Below are positions 18,590-28,073 of a stretch of 64,000 nucleotides of DNA, in pieces. Both the position numbers and the translations under genes were made by a program. A model generated the notes under the pieces. The model ran no database searches and was not told the origin of the DNA. It saw nothing but the letters and a program-made list of their open reading frames with translations. Numbering within the stretch: the first letter of the stretch is position 1; each line of letters begins with the position of its first letter. The stretch is taken from positions 2,480,001-2,544,000 of the forward strand of contig CAWFTN010000001.1 in NCBI GenBank assembly GCA_963818925.1, given 5' to 3'. The DNA is from JAMXLG01 sp963818925 (GTDB taxonomy: Bacteria; Vulcanimicrobiota; Vulcanimicrobiia; Vulcanimicrobiales; Vulcanimicrobiaceae).

Positions 18590-19046
18590 CGCCAACGCTT
18601 GGATTCTGATCGCTGCGATCGTGGCGTTTGCGGCCGATCAGATCACGAAACATCTTGTGACATCGCATATGCCGTATCCGGACAGCGTGATGGTCATCCC
18701 AAATCTGTTGAAATGGACGTACGAGCGTAACTCGCACGGCGCGTTCGGATTGTTTGGGAACAACGGCGTTTTGCTCATCGTCATGGCGATCGTCGTGCTG
18801 CTGATCTTTTGGTTCAGCTTTCGCGACCAAGCGGCGCGCTCGCGACTAGTGTGCGTTGCGTTCGGAATGATCGTCGGCGGCGCAATCGGGAATATCGTTG
18901 ACCGCGTGCATCTCGGCTACGTCGTCGATTTCATCGACTTCTACCGGATCTGGCCGAACATCTTCAACGTCGGCGATTCTTGCATTACCTGCGGCGTGAT
19001 TCTGCTGCTCCTCTCGAGCCTTGGCCGCTCACGCCGTCACGCCTGA
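18567..19046 (+). CDS. lspA: Lipoprotein signal peptidase (SPase II)
   Basis: 159 aa, four membrane helices. Catalytic aspartates lie in GGAIGNIVDRV and in FNVGDSCI; also AADQITKHLV and YERNSHGAFGLF. The start is taken as TTG at 18567, inside the ccdA end (23-bp overlap), because the next Met is after the first helix. It cleaves signal peptides from Lgt-modified lipoproteins. Confidence 0.93.
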   Translation: MSRLRTFNANAWILIAAIVAFAADQITKHLVTSHMPYPDSVMVIPNLLKWTYERNSHGAFGLFGNNGVLLIVMAIVVLLIFWFSFRDQAARSRLVCVAFGMIVGGAIGNIVDRVHLGYVVDFIDFYRIWPNIFNVGDSCITCGVILLLLSSLGRSRRHA

Positions 19047-19920
19047 CGAGGCGGGAACCCGCACCGACGTCCTCGTTGCGCGGCTGACCGGCGCCTCGCG
19101 CTCGCTCGTGTCAGCCGCGATGAAACGCGGTGACGTGCGCGTGAACGGAGAGGTCGTGAAGCCGAGTCATCCGCTCGAACCGGATGACGTTCTCGACTAC
19201 GACGTTGCCGAGCGCGAGCCGCTCGTTGCGACGCCGGAAGCGATCGAACTATCGATTCTCTACGAAGACGATGATCTGATCGTGGTCGACAAACCGGCCG
19301 GCATGGTGACGCATCCCGCGCATGGCGCGACGAGCGGGACGCTCGTCAACGCGCTGCTCGCGCATATCGGGACGCTTCCCGGCGATGCGCTTCGACCCGG
19401 CCTCGTCCATCGCTTGGATCGCGACACGTCGGGATTGCTCGTCGTTGCGAAAACGGCGGAGACACTCTCCGCATTAGGTATCGCGATGAAAGCGCGCCGC
19501 ATTCATCGCGAATATTTGGGACTCGTGCACGGTGTACCGCAATACGCCGAGGGGCGCGTCGACGGTCCCATCGGACGCGATCCGCACAACCGTTTGAAGT
19601 ACGGAATCGTGCTCGACGGCAAACCGGCCGTCACGCACTACACATTGCGCGAAGCGTTCAAAAGACACGCGGAATTGATCTTCCGTTTGGAAACCGGACG
19701 CACGCATCAAATTCGCGTGCATATGGCCGCGATGGGTCATCCCATCGTGAACGATCCAACCTACGGCCACGAAGAACCGCGCTTCGGATTGCCCGGTCAA
19801 GCATTACATGCGTGGAAGCTCTCGTTCGAGCATCCGCGCACCGGTGACGAAATGCTCTTCGAAGCTCCGCCGCCTCCCGAGTACCTCGATGCACGACATC
19901 TTCTCGCTACAGAAGGTTGA
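19021..19920 (+). CDS. rluD: RluD-family 23S rRNA pseudouridine synthase
   Basis: 299 aa. An N-terminal S4 RNA-binding domain (LVSAAMKRGDVRVNGEVVK) is followed by the RluA/RluD catalytic domain with VDKPAGMVTHPA, the active-site HRLDRDTSG and RLETGRTHQIRVHMA. It isomerises uridine in large-subunit rRNA. TTG start overlapping lspA by 26 bp. The exact target positions are inferred from the family. Confidence 0.93.
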   Translation: MAAHAVTPDEAGTRTDVLVARLTGASRSLVSAAMKRGDVRVNGEVVKPSHPLEPDDVLDYDVAEREPLVATPEAIELSILYEDDDLIVVDKPAGMVTHPAHGATSGTLVNALLAHIGTLPGDALRPGLVHRLDRDTSGLLVVAKTAETLSALGIAMKARRIHREYLGLVHGVPQYAEGRVDGPIGRDPHNRLKYGIVLDGKPAVTHYTLREAFKRHAELIFRLETGRTHQIRVHMAAMGHPIVNDPTYGHEEPRFGLPGQALHAWKLSFEHPRTGDEMLFEAPPPPEYLDARHLLATEG

Positions 19921-20977
19921 CGAAAGCGCGCGCCGCGGCACCCTGACGCTGGCGCACGGGGTCGTGCAGACGCCGACGTTCATGCCGGTCGGCACCGCGG
20001 CAACCGTCAAGGCGTTAACGCCCGAGGAAGTGCGCAGCGCGCACAGTCAGATCATTCTTGCGAACACGTACCATTTATGGTTGCGTCCCGGACGCGATCT
20101 GATCGTCGAAGCCGGCGGCATTCACAAGTTCATGGCATGGCATGGGCCGATTCTGACGGACTCGGGCGGTTTTCAAGTCTTCAGTTTGCAAGAACGGCGC
20201 AAACTACATAACGACGGCGTCACGTTTCAGTCTCACATCGACGGGAGCACGCATCGCTTCACTCCCGAATCGGTGATCGAGTTCGAAGAAGCACTCGGCG
20301 TCGACGTCGCGATGGTGCTCGATGTTTGCGTGAAGCTGCCGGCGACGACGGAAGAGTTAGCCGAATCGGTCCGCATGACGACGGAATGGGCGCGCCGCTC
20401 GCGCCTAGCGTGGAAGCGCGAAGAGACGGCAGTCTTTGCAATCATGCAAGGCGGTCTCGATCATTCATTGCGCGAGCGCAGCGCGCGCGAAATCGTCGAG
20501 CTCGATTTTCCCGGCTACGCGATCGGCGGATTATCGGTCGGCGAGACGCGCGAAGAAATGTACGCAACCGCGCGTCACGCGGCGGCGTTGCTTCCCGTAG
20601 ACAAGCCGCGCTATCTGATGGGCGTCGGCACGGTGAAAGACATTATCATGGCTGTTGATTGCGGCATCGACATGTTCGACTGCGTCTACCCGACTCGCTG
20701 CGGCCGCAACGGCCGTGCAATGATGCGCAGCGGTGAATTCAATATCCGCAACGCATCGTTCGTGCGCGACTTTTCAGCGGTCGATCCGGAATGCAACTGC
20801 TACGTGTGCACGACCTACACGCGCGCGTATTTGAACCACCTCTTCCGGGCCAACGAAATGCTCGGCCCGCGGCTGCTCTCGTACCACAATGTCTACGTTC
20901 TCAACGACATCATGCGCGACGCACGCGAAGCAATCGAACTCGGCGCATGGCCCGCGTTCCGCGACCGCTTTTTCTAG
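19889..20977 (+). CDS. tgt: tRNA-guanine transglycosylase (queuine/preQ1)
   Basis: 362 aa from the ATG at 19889 (32-bp overlap with rluD); the in-frame sequence upstream is shadow of rluD. Has TDSGGFQVFSL (catalytic Asp), the GGLSVGE region, CGIDMFDCVYPTR (nucleophile Asp) and the zinc ligands CNCYVCTTYTRAYLNHL. Exchanges guanine 34 for preQ1 or queuine in GUN-anticodon tRNAs. Last gene of the run. 20978-21100 downstream holds nothing recognisable. Confidence 0.95.
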   Translation: MHDIFSLQKVDESARRGTLTLAHGVVQTPTFMPVGTAATVKALTPEEVRSAHSQIILANTYHLWLRPGRDLIVEAGGIHKFMAWHGPILTDSGGFQVFSLQERRKLHNDGVTFQSHIDGSTHRFTPESVIEFEEALGVDVAMVLDVCVKLPATTEELAESVRMTTEWARRSRLAWKREETAVFAIMQGGLDHSLRERSAREIVELDFPGYAIGGLSVGETREEMYATARHAAALLPVDKPRYLMGVGTVKDIIMAVDCGIDMFDCVYPTRCGRNGRAMMRSGEFNIRNASFVRDFSAVDPECNCYVCTTYTRAYLNHLFRANEMLGPRLLSYHNVYVLNDIMRDAREAIELGAWPAFRDRFF

Positions 20978-21100
20978 TCTCGAGGCGGCCCTCGCTATTG
21001 TCTACGTAACTCTGCGTAATACGGTCTGCGTGAGATGCCCCGGGCGTATCGACACGAAACCGTATCTCGAATGCCTCGACGGCGTGGAGTTGTTCGGTTT

Positions 21101-21988
21101 CTAACGAACGGTTGCGTCTACGCCGGCCATCGTTGCGAGCGCGTAGAAGAGCGCGGCGAAGTCGCGATTTCCGAGGCGAAGCGCTTTCGTGCTCGTCAGG
21201 AATTCGTTCGCAACGGATGCGGTCGGAAGCGGCACCTCCGATTCGCGTGCTAGCTCTAGCGCAAGCATGACGTCTTTTTGCATCATTCCGACGTCGAACC
21301 ACGCCTTTTCCGGCATCTCGAGGATAAAGGGCGCGCGGTACTTGAGCATCGGCGATGCAACGGCGCCGCCGAGCATGATGTCGAGCGCGGCCTTACGGTC
21401 GATCCCGTTTTTCTCCGCGAGGATCACGCCTTCGCTGAGCGCGAGCATCTGAACGGGCATCGTGAGGTTGAGCGCAATCTTCATTACTTTGGCGTGCCCG
21501 ATGTCGCCGACGCGACGCACGGCCGGTCCGATCGCTTTCAGTGACTCCTCAACACGTTCGCATGCCTCTTGCCGGCCGCCGAGCATGATCAATAAATTAC
21601 CCTGCTCGACGGTTAACTGACTGCCGAGTACGGCGGAATCGAGCAACGTTGCACCAGTGGGTTCGACCCGCTTCGCGAGTTCACGAATCGAATCGGGCGA
21701 GATCGTACTCATCTCCACCCAGTACTTGCCGGACGAAAGACCGGCAAGTATCCCGTCTTTCCCATCAGCGACCGCGTAGAGCGCATGCGCGTTGGTCACC
21801 ATCGTGATTACGATGTCGCACGTGCTCGCGGCCTCGCGCGGCGTGTCGAGCAGCTTCATGCCCTTCTCGACGAATCGTTGCGCTTTGTGTTTCGTGCGAT
21901 TGTAGCCGTAGGCATCCGAACCGGCGAGCAGCAGGCGGTCCATCATCGCGCCGCCCATTTCGCCTAGACCGATGATTCCGATTTTCAT
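21101..21988 (-). CDS. NAD(P)-dependent 3-hydroxyisobutyrate dehydrogenase-family (GLYR-type) oxidoreductase
   Basis: 295 aa. Rossmann motif IGIIGLGEMGGAMMDRL at the N-terminus, STISPD and DSAVLGS substrate-site regions, and the catalytic-lysine block GHAKVMKIALN. Reduces or oxidises beta-hydroxy acids or small aldehydes; the substrate is not assigned. It starts 9 bp after the ileS stop and is probably cotranscribed. Confidence 0.85.
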   Translation of the reverse strand: MKIGIIGLGEMGGAMMDRLLLAGSDAYGYNRTKHKAQRFVEKGMKLLDTPREAASTCDIVITMVTNAHALYAVADGKDGILAGLSSGKYWVEMSTISPDSIRELAKRVEPTGATLLDSAVLGSQLTVEQGNLLIMLGGRQEACERVEESLKAIGPAVRRVGDIGHAKVMKIALNLTMPVQMLALSEGVILAEKNGIDRKAALDIMLGGAVASPMLKYRAPFILEMPEKAWFDVGMMQKDVMLALELARESEVPLPTASVANEFLTSTKALRLGNRDFAALFYALATMAGVDATVR

Positions 21989-21997
21989 GGCGCTCCT

Positions 21998-24790
21998 TCA
22001 GAGCGAACGCACGACCTTCGCGCAGTCTTCGCAGATCGACGGGTGTTGCGGATCGACGCCGAGCTCGCGATATTTCCAGCAGCGCCGGCACTTTTCGCCG
22101 TACGCCCGTTCGAGGCGGACGTCGGTTCGTCCGTCATCGCCGACGCTTTCGATGCTGTTGATCTGCGAGACGACGAGCGCTTCACGGAGATTGTCCTCGA
22201 GCTTCGTGAGCGCCGGAACGAACCGGGCCGGAACGGCAAGCGTCGCCGAGGTTTCGTAGTCCCGGATGACGCCGCTCGCCGTTTCTACGCCGGCGGCAAC
22301 CTTCGCGCGCAGCTGCCGAAGCAATTCCCAGACCTCGACGTCATGCTCGTGCGCCTTGACGTTGATATCGTGCGCCGACAGCACGCTATCGAAGACGCTG
22401 TCTTCGCCCCTGCGCAACGTCGACGGAATGTCTTGCCACGCTTCTTCTGCCGTGAACGAAAGCACGGGCGCGATCGCGGTGAGCAACCGCTTGAGCGCAT
22501 AGAGCAGCGCGGACTGCGCGCTGCGACGGCGCGGATCGTTCTCGGCGAGCGTATAGAGCGGATCCTTGAGCGCATCGAAATACAGGCTCGACATCGCGCT
22601 TTCGAATTCGATGATGCGCAAATAGGCGTCGTGGATGCCGAACGCATCGTAGAGCCGTTTCACGTCGGCGACGAACACGTCGACGATGTTGCATGCCAGC
22701 GCATCGATCGGCTGCATCCGTTCGCGCGGCACGATGTCCGCGCCATTTAACCCATCAAGATTCAAGAGAATGAAGCGAATGCGATTGCGCACGTTGCGGT
22801 AAACACGTCCGACCTGTTCGATCACGTTCGGACCGAAGCGAACGTCGTCGACGAATTCGACCGACGCTGCCCATAGACGCAGGACGTCGGCGCCCCACTT
22901 CTGCATCGCGTCAGCGGCGTCAATGCCCGTGCCCTTGGATTTGGACATCGGGCGCCCTTGCTCGTCGTTGACCCAACCGTTTTTCACGACGTGTTTGTAG
23001 GGCGCTTCGCCTTTGACCGCAACGGCGGTCACGATCGAACTGCGGAACCAGCCGCGATATTGATCGCCGCCTTCCAACACGAGGTCGCTTGGCCACGGAA
23101 TGCCGTCGCGCAGCACCGCGAGATGCGTGACGCCCGATTCGAACCAAATGTCGACGATGTTCTTTTCTTTTTCGAATCCCGTACCGCCGCACTGCGGACA
23201 CGTGAATCCCGGCGGCAAATAGACGTCGACCGGATCGCTCCACCAGACGCTTGCGCCCATTTCACGAAAACGGTTCGCCGCGATACGCGCAACGCGCGGA
23301 TCCAGGATCGACTCGTAACACGCAACGCAGGCGACCGCCGGAATCGGCGTTCCCCACGTGCGCTGACGCGAGAGGCACCACTCGGGATGATTCTCCAGCA
23401 TCTGAACGATGCGGTTCTCGCCCCACTCCGGCGTGTAATCGACGCCTTCCGCGGCTTCGATCGTACGGGCGCGCAAACGGTTCTGATCCATCGCGATGAA
23501 CCATTGCGCCGTCGCGCGGAAGATCACCGGATTGTGACAGCGCCAACAATGCGGATACGAGTGTTCGTACTCTGCCGCGCGCCAGAGATGACCGCTTTTT
23601 TCGAGATCGGCGATGATGTCTTTGTTCGCCTTGAAAATGAACTGCCCGGCGTACGGTCCGGCTTCGCTCGAGAAGTGTCCGCGCGCATCGACCGGATTGA
23701 GAATCGGTAACCCGTATTTGATGCCGGTGTCGAAATCGTCAGCGCCGTGTCCCGGTGCCGTATGCACCGCACCGGTTCCGGTTTCCATCTCGACATAATC
23801 GGCCAGCACGATAACGGAATCGCGATCTAAGAACGGATGACGAACCGCCAAATTATCGAGCGCCTTGCCGGGCGCCGTCGCGAGTAATTCCGCGCGCGAA
23901 TACGCTTCACCGAGTGCAGATTCGGCGAGCGCAGTCGCAAGCACGAGTAACTCGTTGCCGACACGGTATAGTCCGTACGGCGCGTCCTCGCGAAGCGCGA
24001 TGGCAACGTTCGCCGGAAGCGTCCACGGCGTCGTCGTCCAGATTAGGATCGAGAGACGGTCGTTCGACTCGTTTTCACGCTCTGCCTGAAGCCGGCTCAG
24101 GATGGCACGGCGTTGTTTGTCGTCTGCGGTGAAGCGTACGTAGATTGACGGCGAAACTTTCGGTTCGTACTCGATCTCCGCTTCGGCGAGTGCTGTTTCG
24201 TCGTGCACGCACCACAGCGTCGAGCGCAAACCCTTGTACACTTGGTTCTTTTCGGCGAGATCGGCGAGCGCATCGACGATCGTCGCTTCGAAACTTGGAT
24301 CGATCGTGCGATACGGATGCGCCCATTCGCCGAAGTTGCCCATGCGCACGCGTGTCGCGCGCTGACGGTCGAGCCAGTAGATCGCGCGCTCTTTGCACTT
24401 CTCGCGAAGTTCGAGCGGATCGATCTCGTGGAAGTCTTTGATGCCCAAATGTTTGAGCGTCTCGAGTTCGATCGGCAGTCCGTGCATGTCCCAACCGGGC
24501 ACGAACTCCGCCCACTTTCCTTCGAGCAGCGCGATCTTCACGAACATGTCCTTGAGAACCATGTTTAAGAAGTGGCCCATATGCAGTTCACCGTTTGCAT
24601 ACGGAGGACCGTCGTGCAGGATCCACGGACCGTTCTTGCGGTTCCGTTCTAAACGGCGATGATATGCATCGTGGTCGTTCCACCACTCAATTCGGCCAGG
24701 CTCGCGCTTTGGCAGCTCTGCACGCATCGGAAAGGCGGTGTTTCCCAACAGGAGGGTATCGCGGTAGTCGCGTTCCACGGTTTCGCTCAT
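21998..24790 (-). CDS. ileS: Isoleucyl-tRNA synthetase
   Basis: 930 aa from the ATG at 24790, which overlaps the csaB stop as ATGA; a longer in-frame extension lies within csaB and is rejected. HIGH signature as HMGH at residues 70-73, editing-domain residues around TTTPWTLPANVAI, the KMSKS loop as MSKSKG (preceded by Pro instead of Lys), and a C-terminal zinc cluster CRRCWKYR, then CEDC. Charges tRNA-Ile. Downstream of csaB and DUF5693, so it may be controlled by the structured RNA at 27870-28058. Confidence 0.97.
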   Translation of the reverse strand: MSETVERDYRDTLLLGNTAFPMRAELPKREPGRIEWWNDHDAYHRRLERNRKNGPWILHDGPPYANGELHMGHFLNMVLKDMFVKIALLEGKWAEFVPGWDMHGLPIELETLKHLGIKDFHEIDPLELREKCKERAIYWLDRQRATRVRMGNFGEWAHPYRTIDPSFEATIVDALADLAEKNQVYKGLRSTLWCVHDETALAEAEIEYEPKVSPSIYVRFTADDKQRRAILSRLQAERENESNDRLSILIWTTTPWTLPANVAIALREDAPYGLYRVGNELLVLATALAESALGEAYSRAELLATAPGKALDNLAVRHPFLDRDSVIVLADYVEMETGTGAVHTAPGHGADDFDTGIKYGLPILNPVDARGHFSSEAGPYAGQFIFKANKDIIADLEKSGHLWRAAEYEHSYPHCWRCHNPVIFRATAQWFIAMDQNRLRARTIEAAEGVDYTPEWGENRIVQMLENHPEWCLSRQRTWGTPIPAVACVACYESILDPRVARIAANRFREMGASVWWSDPVDVYLPPGFTCPQCGGTGFEKEKNIVDIWFESGVTHLAVLRDGIPWPSDLVLEGGDQYRGWFRSSIVTAVAVKGEAPYKHVVKNGWVNDEQGRPMSKSKGTGIDAADAMQKWGADVLRLWAASVEFVDDVRFGPNVIEQVGRVYRNVRNRIRFILLNLDGLNGADIVPRERMQPIDALACNIVDVFVADVKRLYDAFGIHDAYLRIIEFESAMSSLYFDALKDPLYTLAENDPRRRSAQSALLYALKRLLTAIAPVLSFTAEEAWQDIPSTLRRGEDSVFDSVLSAHDINVKAHEHDVEVWELLRQLRAKVAAGVETASGVIRDYETSATLAVPARFVPALTKLEDNLREALVVSQINSIESVGDDGRTDVRLERAYGEKCRRCWKYRELGVDPQHPSICEDCAKVVRSL

Positions 24791-25869
24791 GGCTCGCGCA
24801 TGAGTTCGTCGAGGACGTCGAAATTTCGTGCCGCGGATCCACGGATTTCCGCCGCCTTCCCGACGAGCAGCGCTGAGAGGTCGTCGCGCTGCGACATCAG
24901 TCGGTCGACGAGGCCGTCGGACGTCACCGTATCCGGCGCGCCGTTGCCCGGAATCCACAGCGACGGCAACGGATAGTCGAGGTCGTCCAACAGTGAAGCG
25001 ACTTTGGGATCGTACGGAATCGCGAGAAACGGCACACCGAATCGCGCAGCAAGAATCAACGCGTGTAAACGCATTCCGACGACGACGCGCGCGCCGCGTA
25101 TGATTGCCGCCGCGCGCTCGAGCGTGCACTCGGGCAATAACATCGGCGCGCTCTTACACGCTCGGATGATCGTCGTCGAAACCTCGGCGTCCGAAGCACC
25201 GCCAAGCGGAAGAAAGGCAACGCGAACGCCGTGTTTCTCAGCTAGTCTGTCGGCAACGCGGGCCAACATCGCAATGCCTTCCTTGAGCGCACTGACCTTG
25301 CGGACGCTGAAAACGGCATACGGCGTGCGGTCGAGTCCCTCGCGGGCGAGATCGACCTCTTCGACGCCGAGATCATAGAGAAAGACCGGGTCCGCCGTTT
25401 GCTCCACCGGTGTCGAGGGCAGCAATTGGCGCAACAACACTTTCGAGCGGCCGTCTCGCACGGTCGCTCGCATAACGCCCTTGCACAGCGAACGCACGAC
25501 GAATTTTCCGAGAGAGTCGAGCGGTCCGATCGATTGCGCGAAGATCATCGTCTTTCGTTTGAGACGAACTGCCTCCCGAAGAATGCCCGCATAATACACC
25601 ACGCTGCGCAAGCTCGTCGAACTCTGCAGCAAACCGCCGCCGCCCGAAAGTACGACGTCGGCACGCCGAATCGCCTCGCGCACGTCGCTCATGTTCCACC
25701 GCGGCGTCGCAGCGACGCCGAGTAGCGCGGTGGTTTGTTCGGGTGATGCGGAAAGCACTTCGACGTCCCACGCGGGAAAGCGCTTGCGCAACTGCTTGAC
25801 GATCACTTCGAGAAGTGCCTCGTCGCCGAGATTACCGAATCCGTAATAGCCCGAGAGCAATACACGCAC
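24787..25869 (-). CDS. csaB: Polysaccharide pyruvyl transferase (CsaB)
   Basis: About 360 aa. Starts VRVLLSGYYGFGNLGDEALL (GTG at 25869); an in-frame TTG at 25890 is an alternative start. Also SGGGGLLQSSTSLRSVVYYA, FAQSIGPL and RVVVGMRLHALILAARFGVP, typical of the pyruvyl-transferase family. CsaB adds pyruvate ketals to secondary cell-wall polysaccharide so SLH-domain proteins can bind. The start lies inside the DUF5693 gene, a pairing known from Firmicutes, so an SLH-anchored surface is likely (inference). Confidence 0.92.
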   Translation of the reverse strand: MRVLLSGYYGFGNLGDEALLEVIVKQLRKRFPAWDVEVLSASPEQTTALLGVAATPRWNMSDVREAIRRADVVLSGGGGLLQSSTSLRSVVYYAGILREAVRLKRKTMIFAQSIGPLDSLGKFVVRSLCKGVMRATVRDGRSKVLLRQLLPSTPVEQTADPVFLYDLGVEEVDLAREGLDRTPYAVFSVRKVSALKEGIAMLARVADRLAEKHGVRVAFLPLGGASDAEVSTTIIRACKSAPMLLPECTLERAAAIIRGARVVVGMRLHALILAARFGVPFLAIPYDPKVASLLDDLDYPLPSLWIPGNGAPDTVTSDGLVDRLMSQRDDLSALLVGKAAEIRGSAARNFDVLDELMREP

Positions 25870-27859
25870 GACGATAAATCCAAATCGCAAGAATGCCGAC
25901 GATTGCGCCGATGACGACGCCGTTTCCGATTCGCTGCAGCGAGATAATAAGCGGCGTGTGAAGATGCGAGAACGTGTCGATCACGTCCCCGATACCGACG
26001 CCGATCCCTAGCGCAAGCAGCCAGCCAACCCAGCGCCGATGGAGCGGCAAGAGCGCCGGCGTCAACATCAAGAGCGGCGCGCCGATTAGGAACTCCTTCG
26101 TGCGCGGCCGCACGCTCAGCACGTGCGAGAGCACATGACGCATCGCGAGTTCCAAATTGGAGGGCTGCACGTCGCTCGTGTTCCCGCTGCGCATAACGAG
26201 CAACGCGCCGGCACCGATGACGATGATTCCGACGAGCAACTGATAGAGCGCGATCGGCGCTCCGAACACCTGGCGGGCGTCGGTCCCGGCGTTGTAGCGC
26301 TTCGTAAAGAGGTACATACAGAGCGCGATTAGCGGTGTGAGCACGTAGAGCGCGCGGACGCCACGGAAGCGTTCGATTTCTTCCATTGTGAGCGGCGAAC
26401 TCATGATGCCGACGACGACGAGCGCGCCGAGGAGTGCAACGACGGTTGCGAGCACCGTCCATCCGAGACTGCGCACGACTTGATCGCCCAACTGCTTGGC
26501 CGGTTCTTCGGAAAACGCCGGTGCGATGACCGCGAAGGCTGCACCGGCGAAGAGCAGCGCCCCGATGAGCGCAATAATGGATCGCGCGAGCATCTCGTGA
26601 TGCGACACGGCGCCACCGAGATAGAGCAATACGTCGACGATGTATGCCGCGATCGCCCACGACGGCCGGTACCAGCCGAACCATCCGAGCAACAGCACGA
26701 AGATCGACGGCACGCCGAGCGTCGCGATACCGACGAGAACCGCGTTGTTTCCGCGATAGCCCGGAATCGGCGTCGCGCGTCCTAAACGAAGGCCATGCGA
26801 CTTCAACTCGTCCGCGAGGTCCTTGACCATCTTGACGTTGGTCGCCTCGATCGACAGGTCGCCTTCCTGATGCGTCCACGGGCGAAGATATACCACGCGA
26901 ACGTTGCGCTCGCGCACGCCGAGGACGAAGCGTCCGATTAACTCGTCGAGTTTGATCTTGTCATAATCGCTCTTGACGACGGCTTGCACGCGCACGGTCT
27001 GACCCGGAATCAGCCGCGCAAGCGTATCGTTGCCCTTCTGAATCTGCGAGGCGTCATACACTTCGATCGATCCGAAGTTGAACGGATGCGGCGAATTCGT
27101 GAAGTGTTCGTGGAACGCGTCCGCTGCATCGGGCAAGTGATCGGGATACCCGAAAACTTCATTGCCAAGACCGAAGAAGACGACGTCCGAGATGCGAGCA
27201 CCCGAGGCAACGGCATCGTCGAACTCGGCCTCCATCTGCGGCTTCGAAAACCTTTCGTCGTTCTGGAAACGCGCCACGACAAGCAAATGCAACCGCTTCG
27301 CGAGCGCAAGCTGATCTGCGGGAATGCCGAGACCCACGTTATTGAAGTAATCGACCTGCGTACGCACTTCGACGATCCAGGGACTGCTTGCGCGCAGCAC
27401 GCGGATCGTCTTCGGTTCGAAATGCAACGGCAGTTGGCGGCGATACCGATCGTACGTCGCGCGATCGTAGACGATGATGTAGACCGCATCGCGAGAGAGT
27501 TTGTTCGTGCGCGCCAGCGTTTGCAACAACGGATCGGTCAGTGGTGAGAGCCGCGACTGATTCAACAGTGCCGCGCCGGTCGTCGCATACGCGAGTCCGT
27601 TCCCGCCGATCGAGCCGCCCAGCTCTTCACTGAGCGCAAGCGACGTGAGTCCTGCGCGCCGTAATGCAATCAAAAACGCCGCGGGATTATAGTTATACGA
27701 TCGCGCGGTCGAAATGAAATCGCCGAAGTCCATGGCGAGTTCGACCCGATTGGCGTGGCTCTCAGTTCGTAATCTAAAGGCACCTACCGCGAGACTAGCG
27801 AGAAGCGCAAGAATGAGAATGAACGCAGCATAGCGCGTCCGGCTATCAAGACGGATCAA
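25832..27859 (-). CDS. DUF5693 multi-pass membrane protein
   Basis: About 675 aa. One N-terminal membrane helix (FILILALLASLAVGAFRL), an extracytoplasmic TIM-barrel-like region (about 40-360), then about eight membrane helices. Matches DUF5693 proteins, which neighbour csaB in many genomes; function unknown, perhaps surface polysaccharide handling. Start choice: TTG at 27859 has GGAG 5 nt upstream, while the GTG at 27865 overlaps that GGAG. A terminator hairpin with a U-run ends immediately before the ribosome site, implying conditional read-through. Confidence 0.8.
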   Translation of the reverse strand: MIRLDSRTRYAAFILILALLASLAVGAFRLRTESHANRVELAMDFGDFISTARSYNYNPAAFLIALRRAGLTSLALSEELGGSIGGNGLAYATTGAALLNQSRLSPLTDPLLQTLARTNKLSRDAVYIIVYDRATYDRYRRQLPLHFEPKTIRVLRASSPWIVEVRTQVDYFNNVGLGIPADQLALAKRLHLLVVARFQNDERFSKPQMEAEFDDAVASGARISDVVFFGLGNEVFGYPDHLPDAADAFHEHFTNSPHPFNFGSIEVYDASQIQKGNDTLARLIPGQTVRVQAVVKSDYDKIKLDELIGRFVLGVRERNVRVVYLRPWTHQEGDLSIEATNVKMVKDLADELKSHGLRLGRATPIPGYRGNNAVLVGIATLGVPSIFVLLLGWFGWYRPSWAIAAYIVDVLLYLGGAVSHHEMLARSIIALIGALLFAGAAFAVIAPAFSEEPAKQLGDQVVRSLGWTVLATVVALLGALVVVGIMSSPLTMEEIERFRGVRALYVLTPLIALCMYLFTKRYNAGTDARQVFGAPIALYQLLVGIIVIGAGALLVMRSGNTSDVQPSNLELAMRHVLSHVLSVRPRTKEFLIGAPLLMLTPALLPLHRRWVGWLLALGIGVGIGDVIDTFSHLHTPLIISLQRIGNGVVIGAIVGILAIWIYRRACIALGLLRIR

Positions 27860-27869
27860 GAACACTCCA

Positions 27870-28058
27870 GAAAAACATACAGGCCCGCGTAGCGAGCCTG
27901 TATGCCGTCGCGTATGCGGTTTCCCGCATACCGGGTGTGGGCGACGTCTTTGTTAACCACTCTTCGCAGCAAAGCGCCCACGTTCTAAGGCTGCGGTGGT
28001 GTCTCTCGATGGTTCTAGCCTAGCAGAGTGCTACCTTCCACGACAGCAGGCAGGCGGA
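27870..28058 (-). ncRNA. Structured leader RNA with terminator, candidate riboswitch (ligand unknown)
   Basis: Between the enoyl-CoA hydratase stop and the DUF5693 start. On the minus strand, a 15-nt strand at 28055-28041 pairs with 27910-27896 (13 of 15 positions, one G-U). Inside are a UAGCA/UGCUA hairpin, a CGCAGC/GCUGCG helix whose loop contains GUGGGCG complementary to CGCCCAC downstream (possible pseudoknot), and a perfect 8-bp hairpin with GAAA loop (27912-27931). CAUACAGGC then pairs with GCCUGUAUG and is followed by U5: an intrinsic terminator. The terminator's 5' arm is also the 3' strand of the long closing helix, so the two folds exclude each other. No T-box, SAM-I, cobalamin or TPP signature was found. 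Confidence 0.55.
27876..27904 (-). terminator. Intrinsic terminator before DUF5693
   Basis: On the minus strand a 9-bp stem CATACAGGC/GCCTGTATG with an 11-nt loop is followed by TTTTT (27875-27871). It lies 12 nt before the TTG start, a position expected of an attenuator. Confidence 0.75.
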
Positions 28059-28073
28059 TATTTTACACGCCCC

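Noticed and set aside
20889..21104. 71-codon frame overlapping the tgt end
   Set aside because: Starts within tgt in another frame and has no motif or ribosome site.
24791..25129. 113-residue N-terminal extension of IleS
   Set aside because: It lies within csaB in another frame; the ATG at 24790 gives the normal 930-residue length and couples by ATGA.
27870..28058. T-box leader for ileS
   Set aside because: No specifier-loop architecture and no conserved T-box sequence; the RNA also lies two genes upstream of ileS.
27870..28058. 6S RNA or SRP RNA as firm call
   Set aside because: Some resemblance (AGCCUUAGAAC; GGAAGGUAGCA) but the SRP loop context does not pair, and the overlap of closing helix and terminator points to a leader; left open as an alternative.
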